Source of the DNA: Schleiferiaceae bacterium
GTDB lineage: Bacteria > Bacteroidota > Bacteroidia > Flavobacteriales > Schleiferiaceae
DNA length: 64,000 nt
Assembly (NCBI GenBank): GCA_018401735.1
Contig: JAGYKI010000005.1
Span: 1 to 64,000 of the forward strand
Direction: 5' to 3'
Part shown: piece by piece, positions 9,464 to 19,900 of the stretch
Layout: the number at the start of each line of letters is the position of its first letter
Position numbering within the stretch: position 1 is the stretch's first letter
Position numbers and translations under genes: made by a program
The notes under the pieces: model-generated
The model's input: the letters and a program-made list of their open reading frames with translations, nothing else
The model's database searches: none
Told to the model about the DNA's origin: nothing

Positions 9464-10845
9464 GCTTGACTTGTCTTAGAAGTATACTCCAAAATAGCTC
9501 CGAAGGACCAAAATAATAATGCTCCGGCGGGCTGATTCAAGAAGTTATTGAAATTCATGTGAAAGAAATACGTTATTAAACCCAAGAAAAAAGGCAGTAT
9601 TAAATCTCGTTTTTCTTTGTCGGGCCAAAATCCAAAATAAAACCAACGCCCAATAATGAAGAGAAAGATCAATAAAGAAGGCCAGCCATTTTCAGACAAA
9701 AGAAGCAGTAGCTCCGAATGTGCAGTTCCACCAGATCCCTCAGGTGGATAATCGGGATTCTTAACGGTTAGGCGGTTTTCTAGTTCTTTTTCCTGAAAAG
9801 GTATATAGGTAAATTGGTAGGTTCCTGGGCCAAATCCTGTATGAGGTCTTTCAACAAACATTTTTAAAGCCGAAACCCACCTATTTAAGCGCTCAACATT
9901 ACTCGCATCTGTTTGCACATTAGTGACCGACATAGAATTTTCTACTAAAGTGGCATTAGGATCATGACTCTGGTACTGGTTATAGGTGAATACTTCCGCA
10001 ATTTTTTGCAAACCCCCGAAACTTAAGCCACCCGAAATTAATAGCAGTGGCAGAATCCATCTAGTTCTCGGCCCTAGCTGTAACAAAAGAGCAAAAGCAA
10101 GCATAGCAACTAAACTCCATAGCGCCGCTCTAGAACTGGTAAAGAGGGTAGCGAGACTAAAAAATATCGCTGCTAAAAAATACCATGGAGCCGCTTTTAT
10201 TTTCCCCCAAGCAAAAGCCGCCAAAAACGCTAGGCAGGCCCCTAAATAGGTATGAGAATAAAAGAAGGGTTTGTAAAGACCTGAAACCGTTATGGGATTG
10301 TAATCATAAGCCGCATAATTTATAAACCCATAAACAAGAACCACCATTAGGCCCAGTCCAAAGGCTTTCATTAGATTGATATACTGCCCTCCATTATCTC
10401 GCCAATCGAGCAAGCCATAATAAAAAACGAGTACGTATAAGCTATTTAGGATGAAATACTTGAGTGAAACCGCTAGCATTTCACTATAAAATAAGGCCGG
10501 GAGAAAACTTAAAACCCAAAGAGCTGGCCAGGGGTACTTTTTTAATAGGGCAAAAGACTGTCGATAATAACGCAGCAGGACTACCGGAGCAATGACCAAA
10601 ATCAAATATTCTGTTGGAACTATAATTTTGGCCGACTGAAAAATGGTAAGGCCAAAAGAAATAGGGCTTAGTCCAGCAAGAACAATAAAAAATGGACCAA
10701 AGCCATTTTTACGATCTACTATCACGCTAAGTAAAAGGGCGCTAATTGCAAGAAAAGCGCTAAGCATAAGGCGCTCAAAAAAAATAGCCGCTCCAAATAA
10801 ACATAGCACCAAAACCCCTAAAAACCTAAATAAGCCCTGATGCAT
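9460..10845 (-). CDS. O-antigen ligase/polymerase-like membrane protein (Wzy/WaaL superfamily)
   Basis: About 461 residues with at least ten hydrophobic helices and one large hydrophilic loop (about 275-380). The loop holds RLNRWVSALKMFVERPHTG followed by FGPGTYQF, which matches the Wzy_C signature (R...H.GFG.G.F) of O-antigen ligases and polymerases. An in-frame TTG lies 3 bp upstream, but ATG at 10845 overlaps the stop of the Wzz-like gene as TGATG, which favours translational coupling. It probably joins or polymerises a surface polysaccharide on the periplasmic face of the inner membrane. Ligase and polymerase cannot be told apart from sequence alone. Confidence 0.8.
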   Translation of the reverse strand: MHQGLFRFLGVLVLCLFGAAIFFERLMLSAFLAISALLLSVIVDRKNGFGPFFIVLAGLSPISFGLTIFQSAKIIVPTEYLILVIAPVVLLRYYRQSFALLKKYPWPALWVLSFLPALFYSEMLAVSLKYFILNSLYVLVFYYGLLDWRDNGGQYINLMKAFGLGLMVVLVYGFINYAAYDYNPITVSGLYKPFFYSHTYLGACLAFLAAFAWGKIKAAPWYFLAAIFFSLATLFTSSRAALWSLVAMLAFALLLQLGPRTRWILPLLLISGGLSFGGLQKIAEVFTYNQYQSHDPNATLVENSMSVTNVQTDASNVERLNRWVSALKMFVERPHTGFGPGTYQFTYIPFQEKELENRLTVKNPDYPPEGSGGTAHSELLLLLSENGWPSLLIFLFIIGRWFYFGFWPDKEKRDLILPFFLGLITYFFHMNFNNFLNQPAGALLFWSFGAILEYTSKTSQA

Positions 10846-11600
10846 CAACTAGCTTGCTTGGGAAGTATGGTATACACGTAAAAGCCGAGAGCAGAAAGAG
10901 CCGCACCCAAAACACCAATAAGAAACGCTGGTAATCCGGCAGGACTTTCGTCTGGACGGGCAAAATAAATAATGTAGGATTTGGGTGCAGGAGCTTTGAG
11001 GTGGGCTTCAAGACGCTCCTTCCTTACTTTTAAATCGCTCATTGCACCTACCTCAGTGCCGTAAAGACGTTCATACTTAAAAACCTCTGATGCTAAACGC
11101 AAAGAATCTTCAACTGCTTCGAAACGAAGCGAATCTAGATGCCCCTGCAGGCTAAGCATTTCTACCAAAGTTTGATTGAGGTTAGCCTTAACGAAATCCA
11201 GCGATTGCTGAACATTCTGGACTAACATCGCCTGTTTTAAAGAATCCGTAATAGCAATTACTCCATTAGCAATATCAGCAGATACCTTTGGATTACCCTT
11301 AGCTTCTACTTCTACTAAAACCGCCCCGTTTCGCGTACGCGACACCTCATAATCAAATTCTGCCTCTGGATAGAGTACTATTAATTCATCCTTTACTCTT
11401 TGCGAGCGCATTAATTCGATATGCGCATCTACCTCAGCAGGTGAACCAAAGCCAATTCCATTTTGGCTGATTTGCTGCTCTAATAAGGTTAAAGGCACAA
11501 AAATAGAAGCCTCGGCCTCGTAAGATACTGGCCGTAGGTAAGCGATTATAAAAAATAGCAGACCTAATATCAAACTAAAAACTACTGCACTTTTCTTCAT
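10845..11600 (-). CDS. Wzz/chain-length-determinant-like membrane protein
   Basis: A 251-residue protein with one transmembrane helix at each end (about 8-24 and 225-245) and a periplasmic middle rich in helices (SLDFVKANLNQTLVEMLSLQ region), which is the topology of polysaccharide co-polymerases. A proline-containing stretch (FARPDESPAGLPAF) lies just before the second helix, as in Wzz proteins. No Walker motifs or tyrosine-rich tail are present, so it is the kinase-less form. It would set chain length for the polymer handled by the following ligase/polymerase-like gene. Confidence 0.75.
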   Translation of the reverse strand: MKKSAVVFSLILGLLFFIIAYLRPVSYEAEASIFVPLTLLEQQISQNGIGFGSPAEVDAHIELMRSQRVKDELIVLYPEAEFDYEVSRTRNGAVLVEVEAKGNPKVSADIANGVIAITDSLKQAMLVQNVQQSLDFVKANLNQTLVEMLSLQGHLDSLRFEAVEDSLRLASEVFKYERLYGTEVGAMSDLKVRKERLEAHLKAPAPKSYIIYFARPDESPAGLPAFLIGVLGAALSALGFYVYTILPKQAS

Positions 11601-11603
11601 TTT

Positions 11604-12482
11604 TTAATTTCGAATTGAGTAATAATGGCGCAAGACCCGCCCTTGAAAATTATTCGGGAAATAAGCCGAAGACTGAGGACTCATTTCAAAATGCGAATCT
11701 TCCTTATACTCCTTTTGTTGAACATGATTTTCAAATCGTTTACGACACCATTCTTCAAATCGTGGTCCGATAAGGTAAGCTAAGAGCCTCTCACTAAGGC
11801 TCATTTTGTGTCTAACTTTAAGTGGCTTTGGCATTCTCAAGTTCGGGAAATAATCAAAAACCCACTTATTTGCCATCAACAAGCTACGCCAATAGTTTGG
11901 ACGACCAATGGGAATTAAGGATGCGATTTCTGTGGCGATATAGATATTTCTTCGATCAAAACTCAAATGGCCTTCATCTCTTAACAAGTTGATGCAGAAG
12001 AACTTATGCGAATTAAAAAGAAAGACTTTTTTAAATAGAATTAAAAAAAACTTAGCCGTCCAAACACGCTTAGGTGCTACCACCAGAAAGAAGTCGATAT
12101 CGTCATCCTTACCTCTTAAGCCCTGCTTAGACAAAGAGCCCGATATAAAAACAGATCTTACAAATGGGAACAGAGAAATTAGCCGTCCTATATAATGCGC
12201 TATTACTAACCATTTGCGGTTACGTTTCTCATTCTTCAGGCGAAAAATAATTGAATCAGAATTTTTGGCGTAGAATCCCTGCTTCTCATGAATAATTTGA
12301 TCCTCTACCAGCTCGGTTAAAACCTTTCTTAAAACTGAAACGCGAACCCTTATGCCAAGGTAACGGTGAATTTCCCGCAGCGCTAGCGCATGCTGGAAAT
12401 AATCGAAGTACCAGATTGTGTTCATAATCTCATTTTTGAGATTCTCCTCTTCTATTAATATTGTGTTTTCACGATACATCAT
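11604..12482 (-). CDS. Winged-helix nucleotidyltransferase-fold protein in polysaccharide operon
   Basis: A 292-residue protein and first gene of the minus-strand operon (3 bp from the Wzz-like gene). Residues about 30-80 look like a winged helix (ALREIHRYLGIRV, VLRKVLTELVEDQII). A nucleotidyltransferase core follows: FISGSLSKQGLRGKDDDID with Gly115-Ser116 and the acidic pair Asp128/Asp130, matching hG[GS]...Dh[DE]h of the polymerase-beta superfamily. The remainder is basic with a few hydrophobic helices. The family includes DNA/RNA, protein and antibiotic nucleotidyltransferases. I cannot name the substrate. Its place at the head of a polysaccharide operon is unexpected for a nucleotidyltransferase with a DNA-binding-like domain. 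Confidence 0.65.
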   Translation of the reverse strand: MMYRENTILIEEENLKNEIMNTIWYFDYFQHALALREIHRYLGIRVRVSVLRKVLTELVEDQIIHEKQGFYAKNSDSIIFRLKNEKRNRKWLVIAHYIGRLISLFPFVRSVFISGSLSKQGLRGKDDDIDFFLVVAPKRVWTAKFFLILFKKVFLFNSHKFFCINLLRDEGHLSFDRRNIYIATEIASLIPIGRPNYWRSLLMANKWVFDYFPNLRMPKPLKVRHKMSLSERLLAYLIGPRFEEWCRKRFENHVQQKEYKEDSHFEMSPQSSAYFPNNFQGRVLRHYYSIRN

Positions 12483-12844
12483 CCTTGCTTAGTCATTTTT
12501 CTCCCAAAAAATCGGTCAGAATTTCTTTAGTCATAATCCTCATTTCGTTATTTCAAGCTTTACAGCGCACTTTTATGGAAAATTTGAATTCTGAAGTTTT
12601 TACCTATAATTCCCCTCATTTTTCGGTAACATTCGCAAGTACAAAGTTGCCTAATCTACTTAGATTAAGCTTCACGCCTAGACGTGAAATTAGTTTTATT
12701 GGCGATTTCATAGGTTTTGAAAGCAGGTTCAGCTGAAATGAGGGCAGCTGCTCATCCCCACCTTGCCATAGCGCGACTCTTTTAGCTTTTTAAAACCCAG
12801 ACCTAAAATGGAAGCTGATTCTTAAGAAATTTCTCTTGCTAGTT
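12483..12844 (-). other. Intergenic region, 362 bp, promoter side of the polysaccharide operon
   Basis: No credible gene. It holds two small palindromes: TAATCTA-CT-TAGATTA near 12654-12669 and TTCACG-CCTAGA-CGTGAA near 12670-12687. They lie about 170-200 bp upstream of the nucleotidyltransferase gene and could be an operator or a hairpin. No clear TAnnTTTG promoter was identified. Confidence 0.3.
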
Positions 12845-14473
12845 TTAACCGACAGAAATTTTCATTACTTCCATAATCAAAGAGGTTTTTTTATAACGCG
12901 ACTCTTTAATATCAAAAATTTGATACATCCTGCGAAGAGAGGAGCCCAATCCGTCAATTGACAAATGAACTGCATCTGCTAATTGTTGATTAGATAATAC
13001 GGGGTCATCTAAAAGTAAATTTAGTACGTTCCAATCGGTTTCGTTCAACTTGCGATCAATTTTGGCTTCTATTTTATCCCGCTTTAACTGAAAGGATGCT
13101 GCAGAAACCGCTAAGGAAGACTCACGCCTTTTTATCTTTTCAATTTCTTTCAACAAGAACTCTTGTTTTTGCTTGAGAGCTCCAATTCTATAGCGAGCAA
13201 AAAAGCTAAGCGCAGCGATGAAAAACACGCTTAAAAAGAGAATGAGGTAGGTTTGTTTTAGTTGTTTCAGCTTTAGGCTTGCTTTTTCATTTTGACTCTT
13301 CAGCTCACTTTTATGTAATTTTTTATTGAAGTCGCTATAAATGGCAGTTCGTATTACTGCGGCATTATTACCCTCTTCGAGCTCCTTAATGTGAAACTGG
13401 AGATAAAGTTCATGCATTTCTAGTGCTTTCGCAGGATTGCCTGTAGCCTTATAAGATTGGTGTAAAACTTTATACAATTGCGTTAAACTAGCATTGCTCT
13501 GAGAAGCGATAACAGAATCCTTCAGTTCTAGGCCAATTATTAAAGCCCTATTTGGATCTCGATCGGCAATTAGTTCTGCATAAAACAACTGACAATCCAG
13601 TAAGTTAACTTTTTCGTAGGCTAGATTCAGTTCAATGGCTTGCTTAATTTGGTAAAGCGCCGAATCAGTGCGGTTTAGCTTTTTATACAATTTTGCTAAA
13701 TAAAAATGTGTATTAGCTTTAGATACAGCACTCTGATTTTCATTAAAAATGTGGAGTGCTTTGTAAAGGTAAATTCTAGCATTTTCTACATCAGATTTTT
13801 CTAAAAACAAGGCCCCAGTATTCAACCAAATATTCCCACTATGTTCTTCTAAAGTTCCCGCCTGAGCGTATTTTGAAAAGGCTTTGGTATAACAATTTAA
13901 GGCGGAGTCGAGCATACCAACATCGTAATAAATTAAGCCCAAATTATTCAACAAATCAGCCTGATAAGCTATTTCTTCCGGTTTTTTCTCAATAAAAGTA
14001 AATCCCTGCAGAAAGTATTCAATGGCTTTTTGATGATCATTTTGAGCTCGATAGACATTCCCAATATTGTTATTTAAAAGCGCTACCTGAAGGCTATCAC
14101 CAAGTTTCAGTTGAATTTGCAGAGCCTCTTCTAACATTAGCAAAGAAGAGTCTATACTACCCAAGAGGTAATAGATATAGGCACATTCGTTTAAGGCCTT
14201 GGCGATCTCTTCCTCAGAATTTTGCCTTTGCGCTAATGTTAAGTGCAGGCTTGCCAATTCTAAAGAGGACTCTGGCTTATTGTAAGTTAATAAAGGATAA
14301 GCCGCATTAATAGCCTCGATTTTAGCCTTGTCGGTCTGCCTTGAGTCTAACCAAATGAGACGCAAACTATCTAGTTTTGATTGCGCTATAATGGTCTTCG
14401 GCAAGCTTACTAAAGTGAGTAAAAATAAAAAGAGGCTAAGTCTAGGGCTAAAAATTGACGTTTTTAAAAACAT
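12845..14473 (-). CDS. TPR protein with central membrane helix and C-terminal HTH (membrane-tethered regulator)
   Basis: A 542-residue protein with a Sec signal (about 10-30, ending TIIAQ), tetratricopeptide repeats over about 85-360 (for example NNIGNVYRAQNDHQKAIEYF and LNNLGLIYYDVGMLDSAL), one transmembrane helix at about 409-427 and a charged coiled coil at 430-475. The C-terminal domain (about 478-540) looks like a LuxR-type helix-turn-helix (VLSNQQLADAVHLS, then SSLRRMYQIF). The topology puts TPRs in the periplasm and the DNA-binding domain in the cytoplasm, a layout known for Bacteroidota one-component regulators. The target is unknown. It is monocistronic, with the T9SS relic upstream. 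Confidence 0.75.
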   Translation of the reverse strand: MFLKTSIFSPRLSLFLFLLTLVSLPKTIIAQSKLDSLRLIWLDSRQTDKAKIEAINAAYPLLTYNKPESSLELASLHLTLAQRQNSEEEIAKALNECAYIYYLLGSIDSSLLMLEEALQIQLKLGDSLQVALLNNNIGNVYRAQNDHQKAIEYFLQGFTFIEKKPEEIAYQADLLNNLGLIYYDVGMLDSALNCYTKAFSKYAQAGTLEEHSGNIWLNTGALFLEKSDVENARIYLYKALHIFNENQSAVSKANTHFYLAKLYKKLNRTDSALYQIKQAIELNLAYEKVNLLDCQLFYAELIADRDPNRALIIGLELKDSVIASQSNASLTQLYKVLHQSYKATGNPAKALEMHELYLQFHIKELEEGNNAAVIRTAIYSDFNKKLHKSELKSQNEKASLKLKQLKQTYLILFLSVFFIAALSFFARYRIGALKQKQEFLLKEIEKIKRRESSLAVSAASFQLKRDKIEAKIDRKLNETDWNVLNLLLDDPVLSNQQLADAVHLSIDGLGSSLRRMYQIFDIKESRYKKTSLIMEVMKISVG

Positions 14474-14544
14474 AATTGTACTAAGGTAGAAAGGCTTTCT
14501 AACAAAGTAGACGTTTTCTTTGGGTAAATGGTTTATTTAAATTC

Positions 14545-14699
14545 TAAGCTGATTTCGATGTGAAATGAGGCCTACTTTCTTCAATTTTTAAGGAAATAAT
14601 AAATCCAATCGCTCATCTACCAAAGTGAAAATAACAAAGCACAAGCAGCTTCAATTTATAGGAGGTCTGAGGCTAAATTTTATACCGAACTCATGTTAC
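14545..14699. repeat. Degenerate copy of the inverted-end repeat family
   Basis: The left side (ATTTCGATGTGAAATGAGGCC, about 14552-14572) and the right side (GTCTGAGGCTAAATTTTATACCGAACTCATGTTA region, about 14665-14698) match in order the two ends of the full elements at 20766-21034 and 26570-26837. About 110 bp of internal sequence is missing or diverged. It abuts the 3' end of the decayed surface-protein gene. Confidence 0.55.
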
Positions 14700-14700
14700 C

Positions 14701-16965
14701 CTAAAACAGAGTAATAAACCCTTTCTTTTGAGTATTGCCTAACTGCAAGGTGTAATAATAAACGCCGCTATCTTCACGCTTAGTGCCCAACAGCTATTCG
14801 GATCACTGCTGCTAAAACGCTCTGTCCCCAGCGGTTAGCTATTTCAACGGCGAAACAATTTTCAAAGCCTGCCCAGTTCTCAAAACACCAAACACGTTTT
14901 GCCCATCGCCATTAGGACTTAAAACATTCGATTAGTTGCGCATCGGGTCTCTTGATCAAGACTCTTAAAACTTGTAAAGAATAGCTACAGCCCTCTATTT
15001 CCCGTGTCAACTCAAACTGAAGGCTATCCGATACTTGGTTTAAATTAAAAACTACCGCTGCTCCTTCTTTAATCTGATCTTCAATTTGCCAAGTAATCAT
15101 TTCATTGGTTAAAGGGATTTTTCCAATGTAGTTCAACTTTTTGTCCTGAACAGGTACTTTCCCTCGATAAAAATTTCAGGATCATCAAAGGCCTGTACCT
15201 TAACTTGGGTAGTTTGGGAACTTCACATCCCGCTTCTGGTCTTGCAGCTTTAGTTCAAAACTTGGCTCATTGGGAACGACTATAGCTACCACTCCACCCG
15301 CATTTTCTTCCACAGGCTGGACAACGGCCAAGCTATCGTTAATAAGCCATTGCCAGGTCGTATGGCGCAAAGCAGGTTTTAGGTAGAGGGTAATGCCTGG
15401 CAAAATATTGTGCCGCTATCATGCCAAGTGGAAAACTCCCTTTAAATTTTGGGCACTAGCCCCTAAATGAGCCTTAAAACTATCCACCGCCAAGGGACTA
15501 TACCTTCAGCACAAAAGCATAGTTCGCAAATATGGTATCAGGCCGATAATCGGCACTGGTATAAAAGTAACCATGAAAAACCTTTGAGGGCTTTGCACGT
15601 CATGCACGCCCAAGCCCACAGTCTCATTTAGGTAGCTCCAAGAGGGGTCACCTACAAAAGTTTGCCAGCTGCTTGCAGGGGGATTGTTATTAATGCTCAA
15701 GGAGGCGGTATCGGCACTGCGGCATACGATTTAAAATATTGATTATATCCGCATTTTGGTGCAAAGTAGGCACCTGACTGTGCTTAATTAATTCTTTGGT
15801 CGCCATTAGCTTGTAGCGCAAAGGAGATTCTTTCAACCCCATTAGGAGGGGTGTAATTACTGTGGCTATCAGGCATAGGGTGAACTATGGCAACTAATGG
15901 GATAAGTAGCGCTGATGCTGATATCTTCGGTAAAAGTATCAAAACGTTTATGTCCAAACGCTTGAGAAAAGCACCATTTACAAAAAATATCGGTACTATC
16001 CTCCAAAGCCTGCAGACTTGCTACATTGACCGGCGTAACTTGAAAAAGCGGGAAAGTGATAGGCGGATTCTAAAGCAGACTCGGGTTTAAGTTCTATAAA
16101 AGTAAATAAAGGCACCGCATCTTCCAGTAGCATGGGCACCACCCCTTGGGCATTAAACCCTAAAGTATAACCATAATTAGCACTACCCGCAGCTGAATGG
16201 ACAAAGCTCTTAAAGGGTTTTGCATTTAAGCTAAGGGTATAGCTTTCACTCGGCCAATCTAGCCCACCGAACTGTCCATTTGAGTGAGTCCCCGTGAGAC
16301 CAAAATACCCCTTCTCTTTGGTTTAGGAAAACAGGATTGTATCCTTCAGGCTCTGAGAGGCTGTCTAGCAAATAGCAATTAAAGTAACTTTCCATGCTAT
16401 TCGCATCTTCTAAGCTTAAGGCATGATATCCAAACCAGCTACCTGTACGCCGGTCCGTGGATATTTAGTTCATAATTTAAATTTCCTTGGGGAACTGAAA
16501 AATTGGAAATAGTTATTGTCGAAAACTTATTGTCGTTCAATGCCAGCGCTATGCTGGATAGATGTCGGTTACGTAAAGTGTCGTTAAGGGTCCTCTAAAA
16601 TAGACGCAAGTCTAAAGTGTTGCTACCTTGGTAGATACTGATAGGGACATTACTTTAATCTCAAGGGAATTATTAAAAATAGTATCAAAAATTTGGGGTC
16701 AGTGGGGTAAGGCTACTAGGTATAATGAATCTTTTCTTAATGCGAGACTCACTGATAATTTAAACTCGCAATCTCAATACTAGCACAACCATTATTTACA
16801 AGTGCAAATGTAAAGGTGATTAATATTTAGTCTGCCCTAATCCGTTGACCCATCCGATGGTACAGTAGAAAAAGACTGACCAGCCCTAATCTGTGCTAAA
16901 GCCGCGCCCGTTGAAAAGAAAGCATAGCACCCTAAGGCGCTATGCTTTTTAGTAAAGTGTTTCCT
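14701..16965 (-). pseudogene. Decayed T9SS type B (CHU_C) surface-protein gene with several frameshifts
   Basis: Reading the minus strand with frame changes gives a continuous secreted protein. It begins immediately after the stop of the 1072-residue gene with KHFTKKHSALGCYAFFSTG and then AALAQ, a good signal peptide, but AGG stands where ATG is expected (16963-16965). Further open stretches follow, such as SWFGYHALSLEDANS, EPEGYNPVFLNQREG, a frameshift near 16305-16312, YFGLTGTHSNGQFGG, a frameshift near 16040-16055, then LFQVTPVNVASLQALED. The last 180 bp encode a gliding-motility C-terminal (CHU_C) domain in pieces: NVLSPNGDGQNVFG, then FENCFAVEIANRWGQSV, then REDSGVYYYTLQLG ending GFITLF and a stop at 14701-14703. 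At least four shifts plus loss of the start make it a pseudogene. Flanking genes are intact. Confidence 0.8.
16920..16947 (-). terminator. Rho-independent terminator, 12-bp stem
   Basis: On the minus strand AAGCATAGCGCC-TTAG-GGTGCTATGCTT forms a 12-bp stem with one G-T pair and a 4-nt loop, followed by TCTTTT. It starts 18 bp after the stop of the 1072-residue gene and lies inside the former signal-peptide region of the downstream pseudogene, separating the two. The plus-strand side also ends in a short T run. Confidence 0.7.
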
Positions 16966-19900
16966 TTATTTTATTGCACCTGCAGCTTGGCATAATAAGG
17001 TTTTAGAAAGCGTTTTTAATTCTACTAAATATAGGCCCTTTGCCAGACCTTCGACTGGCACGGTATAACTTCCATCGCTAATTAATTGAGGTTGTTCCGA
17101 AGCATGTTTCACTTGTCCTTGCAAATTATAAAAAACTACCAAAAGTAATCCTGAAGAACTATTTATCGTAATGGGACCATCCTTAACCGGATTGGGAAAG
17201 ATACTAAACTCATTTTGCTTAGCGCTTTGGGATATCGATGAAGATGCTTCTTTGGTACCACCCATTTTAAACTGTGCCGTAGAACCCATATCATTCAAAG
17301 TCCCTACAAAGGAATGACCGTTTCGATACCAAGTACCATCGGTTAAAACCTTTCCGTCAAAAGACATTAACCACGGCCCTCTTATCCCCGAAATTGAAGG
17401 GGGCAGATACTCGAAACCACCACTAAAAGCAAGTTTATTCGGTTGATTTGGCAAACAAACTAATTCGGCAGTTAGGCTATGGGCATATGACGAATAATTC
17501 GTAATGGGACTAGCAAAGCTGCCACTTGATTCTTTATCCCATATAGCCATTCCAAAGTTTAAAGGATCTAATTTTTCGATGGACATAACTTTATTGACAG
17601 TAGCTAGCATTCCCCCAGAAGGGTCTACAAAAAAGCCGCTCGAAAACTCATTATACATGATGTAATCACCATTGGCACTGCTTGCAAGTGCTATTGGCTT
17701 TTTATCAGAGGAGGTCGTATTCGTATTAATCAAGCCTGTAGTTCTATTATAGAGCTCGAGTTTCGAATCATCTCTATACAAGACATAAACCTCATTCGTG
17801 CCATTTTTAGGCTCCATATAGGTAGGGTTAGGACTTGCTAAATTAAATGAAGTAAAGCTTAAATTAGGGTAGGTTCCTGTCCCATGATGTACTTGCGTTT
17901 CTGTTAAAACATAAAAACCACCGCTACCATCTTTTTTAATACTAATGGGCTCTCCAAAGGGGCTTGGCAGCCCATTTGGCTGAGTTGTAGGTAGACCCGT
18001 AATAAGGTCATAAGCCAGTATTGTTGATGAAGAAAATGAAGAGTTGATCCAATCTAAACTTCGCGGTACAATCGAAGGCGAGCATTCAAGATCATATATT
18101 CTGCAAGTGATGTAAGCTATGTTTCCTGAAACTACAACACCAGTGGCTAGTTCAGGGTGAATATGACCAGTAGCAATGCTTCCATATGATTGATTATTGG
18201 TATTACCGGTTAGCTTATCTATTATCGCTACAAATAACTGCCAAGAATCATCGCTTAATTTCGATGTCCCAGCGCAAGTTGCCGTGACCGATTGAAAGTT
18301 AGATGTAGTGCTGCCAACTGAGGCTATTGTATGCCCAACGGCCACAACATCACCATTTGTTTTAAAGTCTAAATCTACAATTTGAAGGCCATCATAATAC
18401 CTGGACCAAATGAAGGTTCCATCTGAATCATATTTCACCAATAATGAACCTTTTTGATTGCTTAAAACATGGCTATTATTAGGTGGTATGCCCACTTCAG
18501 CAGTTGTACTTAACATACCAGATGTACTAATGGATTCAGCGGTTACCACGGCGTAAACGTTTCCAGTTTGATCCGCACGCACTAGCCTATGGTGCAAATC
18601 ATTGTGGTCACCACTAAAGATATATTGTGGAAAAAAGTTCTGTGGTTGATATTCTTTTAGACTAAAATCATCGCCCCAGATGTAGTTAACGTCTGAATAA
18701 TTAATAAGATTAGTTGGGGTACTATTTCTTACGCGGAAGGTTGAATATCCAGGAGTAGTGCTCAAATTTGCTGGAGTAGTGAATCTTATCGTCACAAATT
18801 GCCAACCATTATTGCTCTGGACCTTATCCCAATATTGAATCTGGGCGGAACCAGCGATATACTCTTTGCCAACGTCTCCAAAAGATATTTGTATCTCCCC
18901 TAAAAGATTAGGTTGAAACTGAACCTCAGACATATAAAACCAACCACTAAACTCGTACTCTCGGTCTGGTAGAAGTTTGTAGCTATTTTGCATCGTTGTT
19001 TCCACTCCATCACCAGTTAATTTTGATGCCGTATTTGTTGCCGACAAGCCAACCATGCCACTCTCACCCACCAAACCATTCCAACTGGTTAATGGAGGCT
19101 GCTTGGTCCAGTGTTGTAAATTCCTTCTCAAAATCACATCGTAATCACCATTATGCGATCCTATTCCAAAAGGTACATAAAAATCAGAAGAGGAAATTAC
19201 GTTAATAACATCTAAGTCACCAGGCCATAATCTGGGTGCAAAAGAAGTTTCCCAACCATAAACATCTGAGCTTAATACTATTGGATTAACATTAGTATTA
19301 ATGAAAGCATCATATGGCATAATATATCCAGGAAAACTGCCACCCCATATCGGATGAGCCACCCGCAAAGCTGGGCAATAATCATCAAAACTGCCATTAC
19401 AAAGTAATTGTGTTGGCGTGAATGTACATGGTGGGCTAGGTTGACAAAAAGCTTCAGACACTGATTCTGGATCGCGGATACAAGTACCCTCGGTCCATTG
19501 CGGTGCTAAATCAATATCCCCTGCCCCAAGTATACCTTCAACGTGATCAACACCTTTTGTACATTGTGTGATCTTCCCCGCAAGATTATTAAAAGAAAAG
19601 CTTGCAAAAACCTCCTCATGTTGCCCATTGAATGTTTGAAACAAATTATTTTGAATTTCGAGCTGAGTTATCTCGTCCCCAAAAATTCTGACCTCATCTA
19701 TTACGCCATGTAGGGCACTACCAAGAATAGTAGGGCAATTTCCTATGAAAAATGGCTGGTCATTATGGAATAAATGGTTCGGCATTAAAGCACTGGTAAA
19801 AGATATTTGATCACCGTTTATATATATTGCAAGAGCCTCGGGGCTATATACCACAGAAAGGTGATAGCATACCCCAATTTCAATTTCTGAATCTATTTCC

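Noticed and set aside
12461..12736. Plus-strand frame of 91 codons with a TTG start in the polysaccharide promoter region
   Set aside because: No ATG or promoter, composition unlike neighbouring genes, and it overlaps the start of the nucleotidyltransferase gene.
14912..15700. Three short minus-strand frames (14912-15136, 15200-15403, 15506-15700) as separate small genes
   Set aside because: They are consecutive fragments of one decayed gene ending in a CHU_C domain, not independent genes.
15887..16090. Plus-strand frame of 67 codons
   Set aside because: Antisense to clear coding remnants of the decayed surface protein (LFQVTPVNVASLQALED).
14701..16965. Frameshifts explained only as sequencing errors
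   Set aside because: Some shifts are at homopolymers, but several occur within one gene plus loss of the start codon, while all neighbours are intact; real decay is more likely, though not proven.
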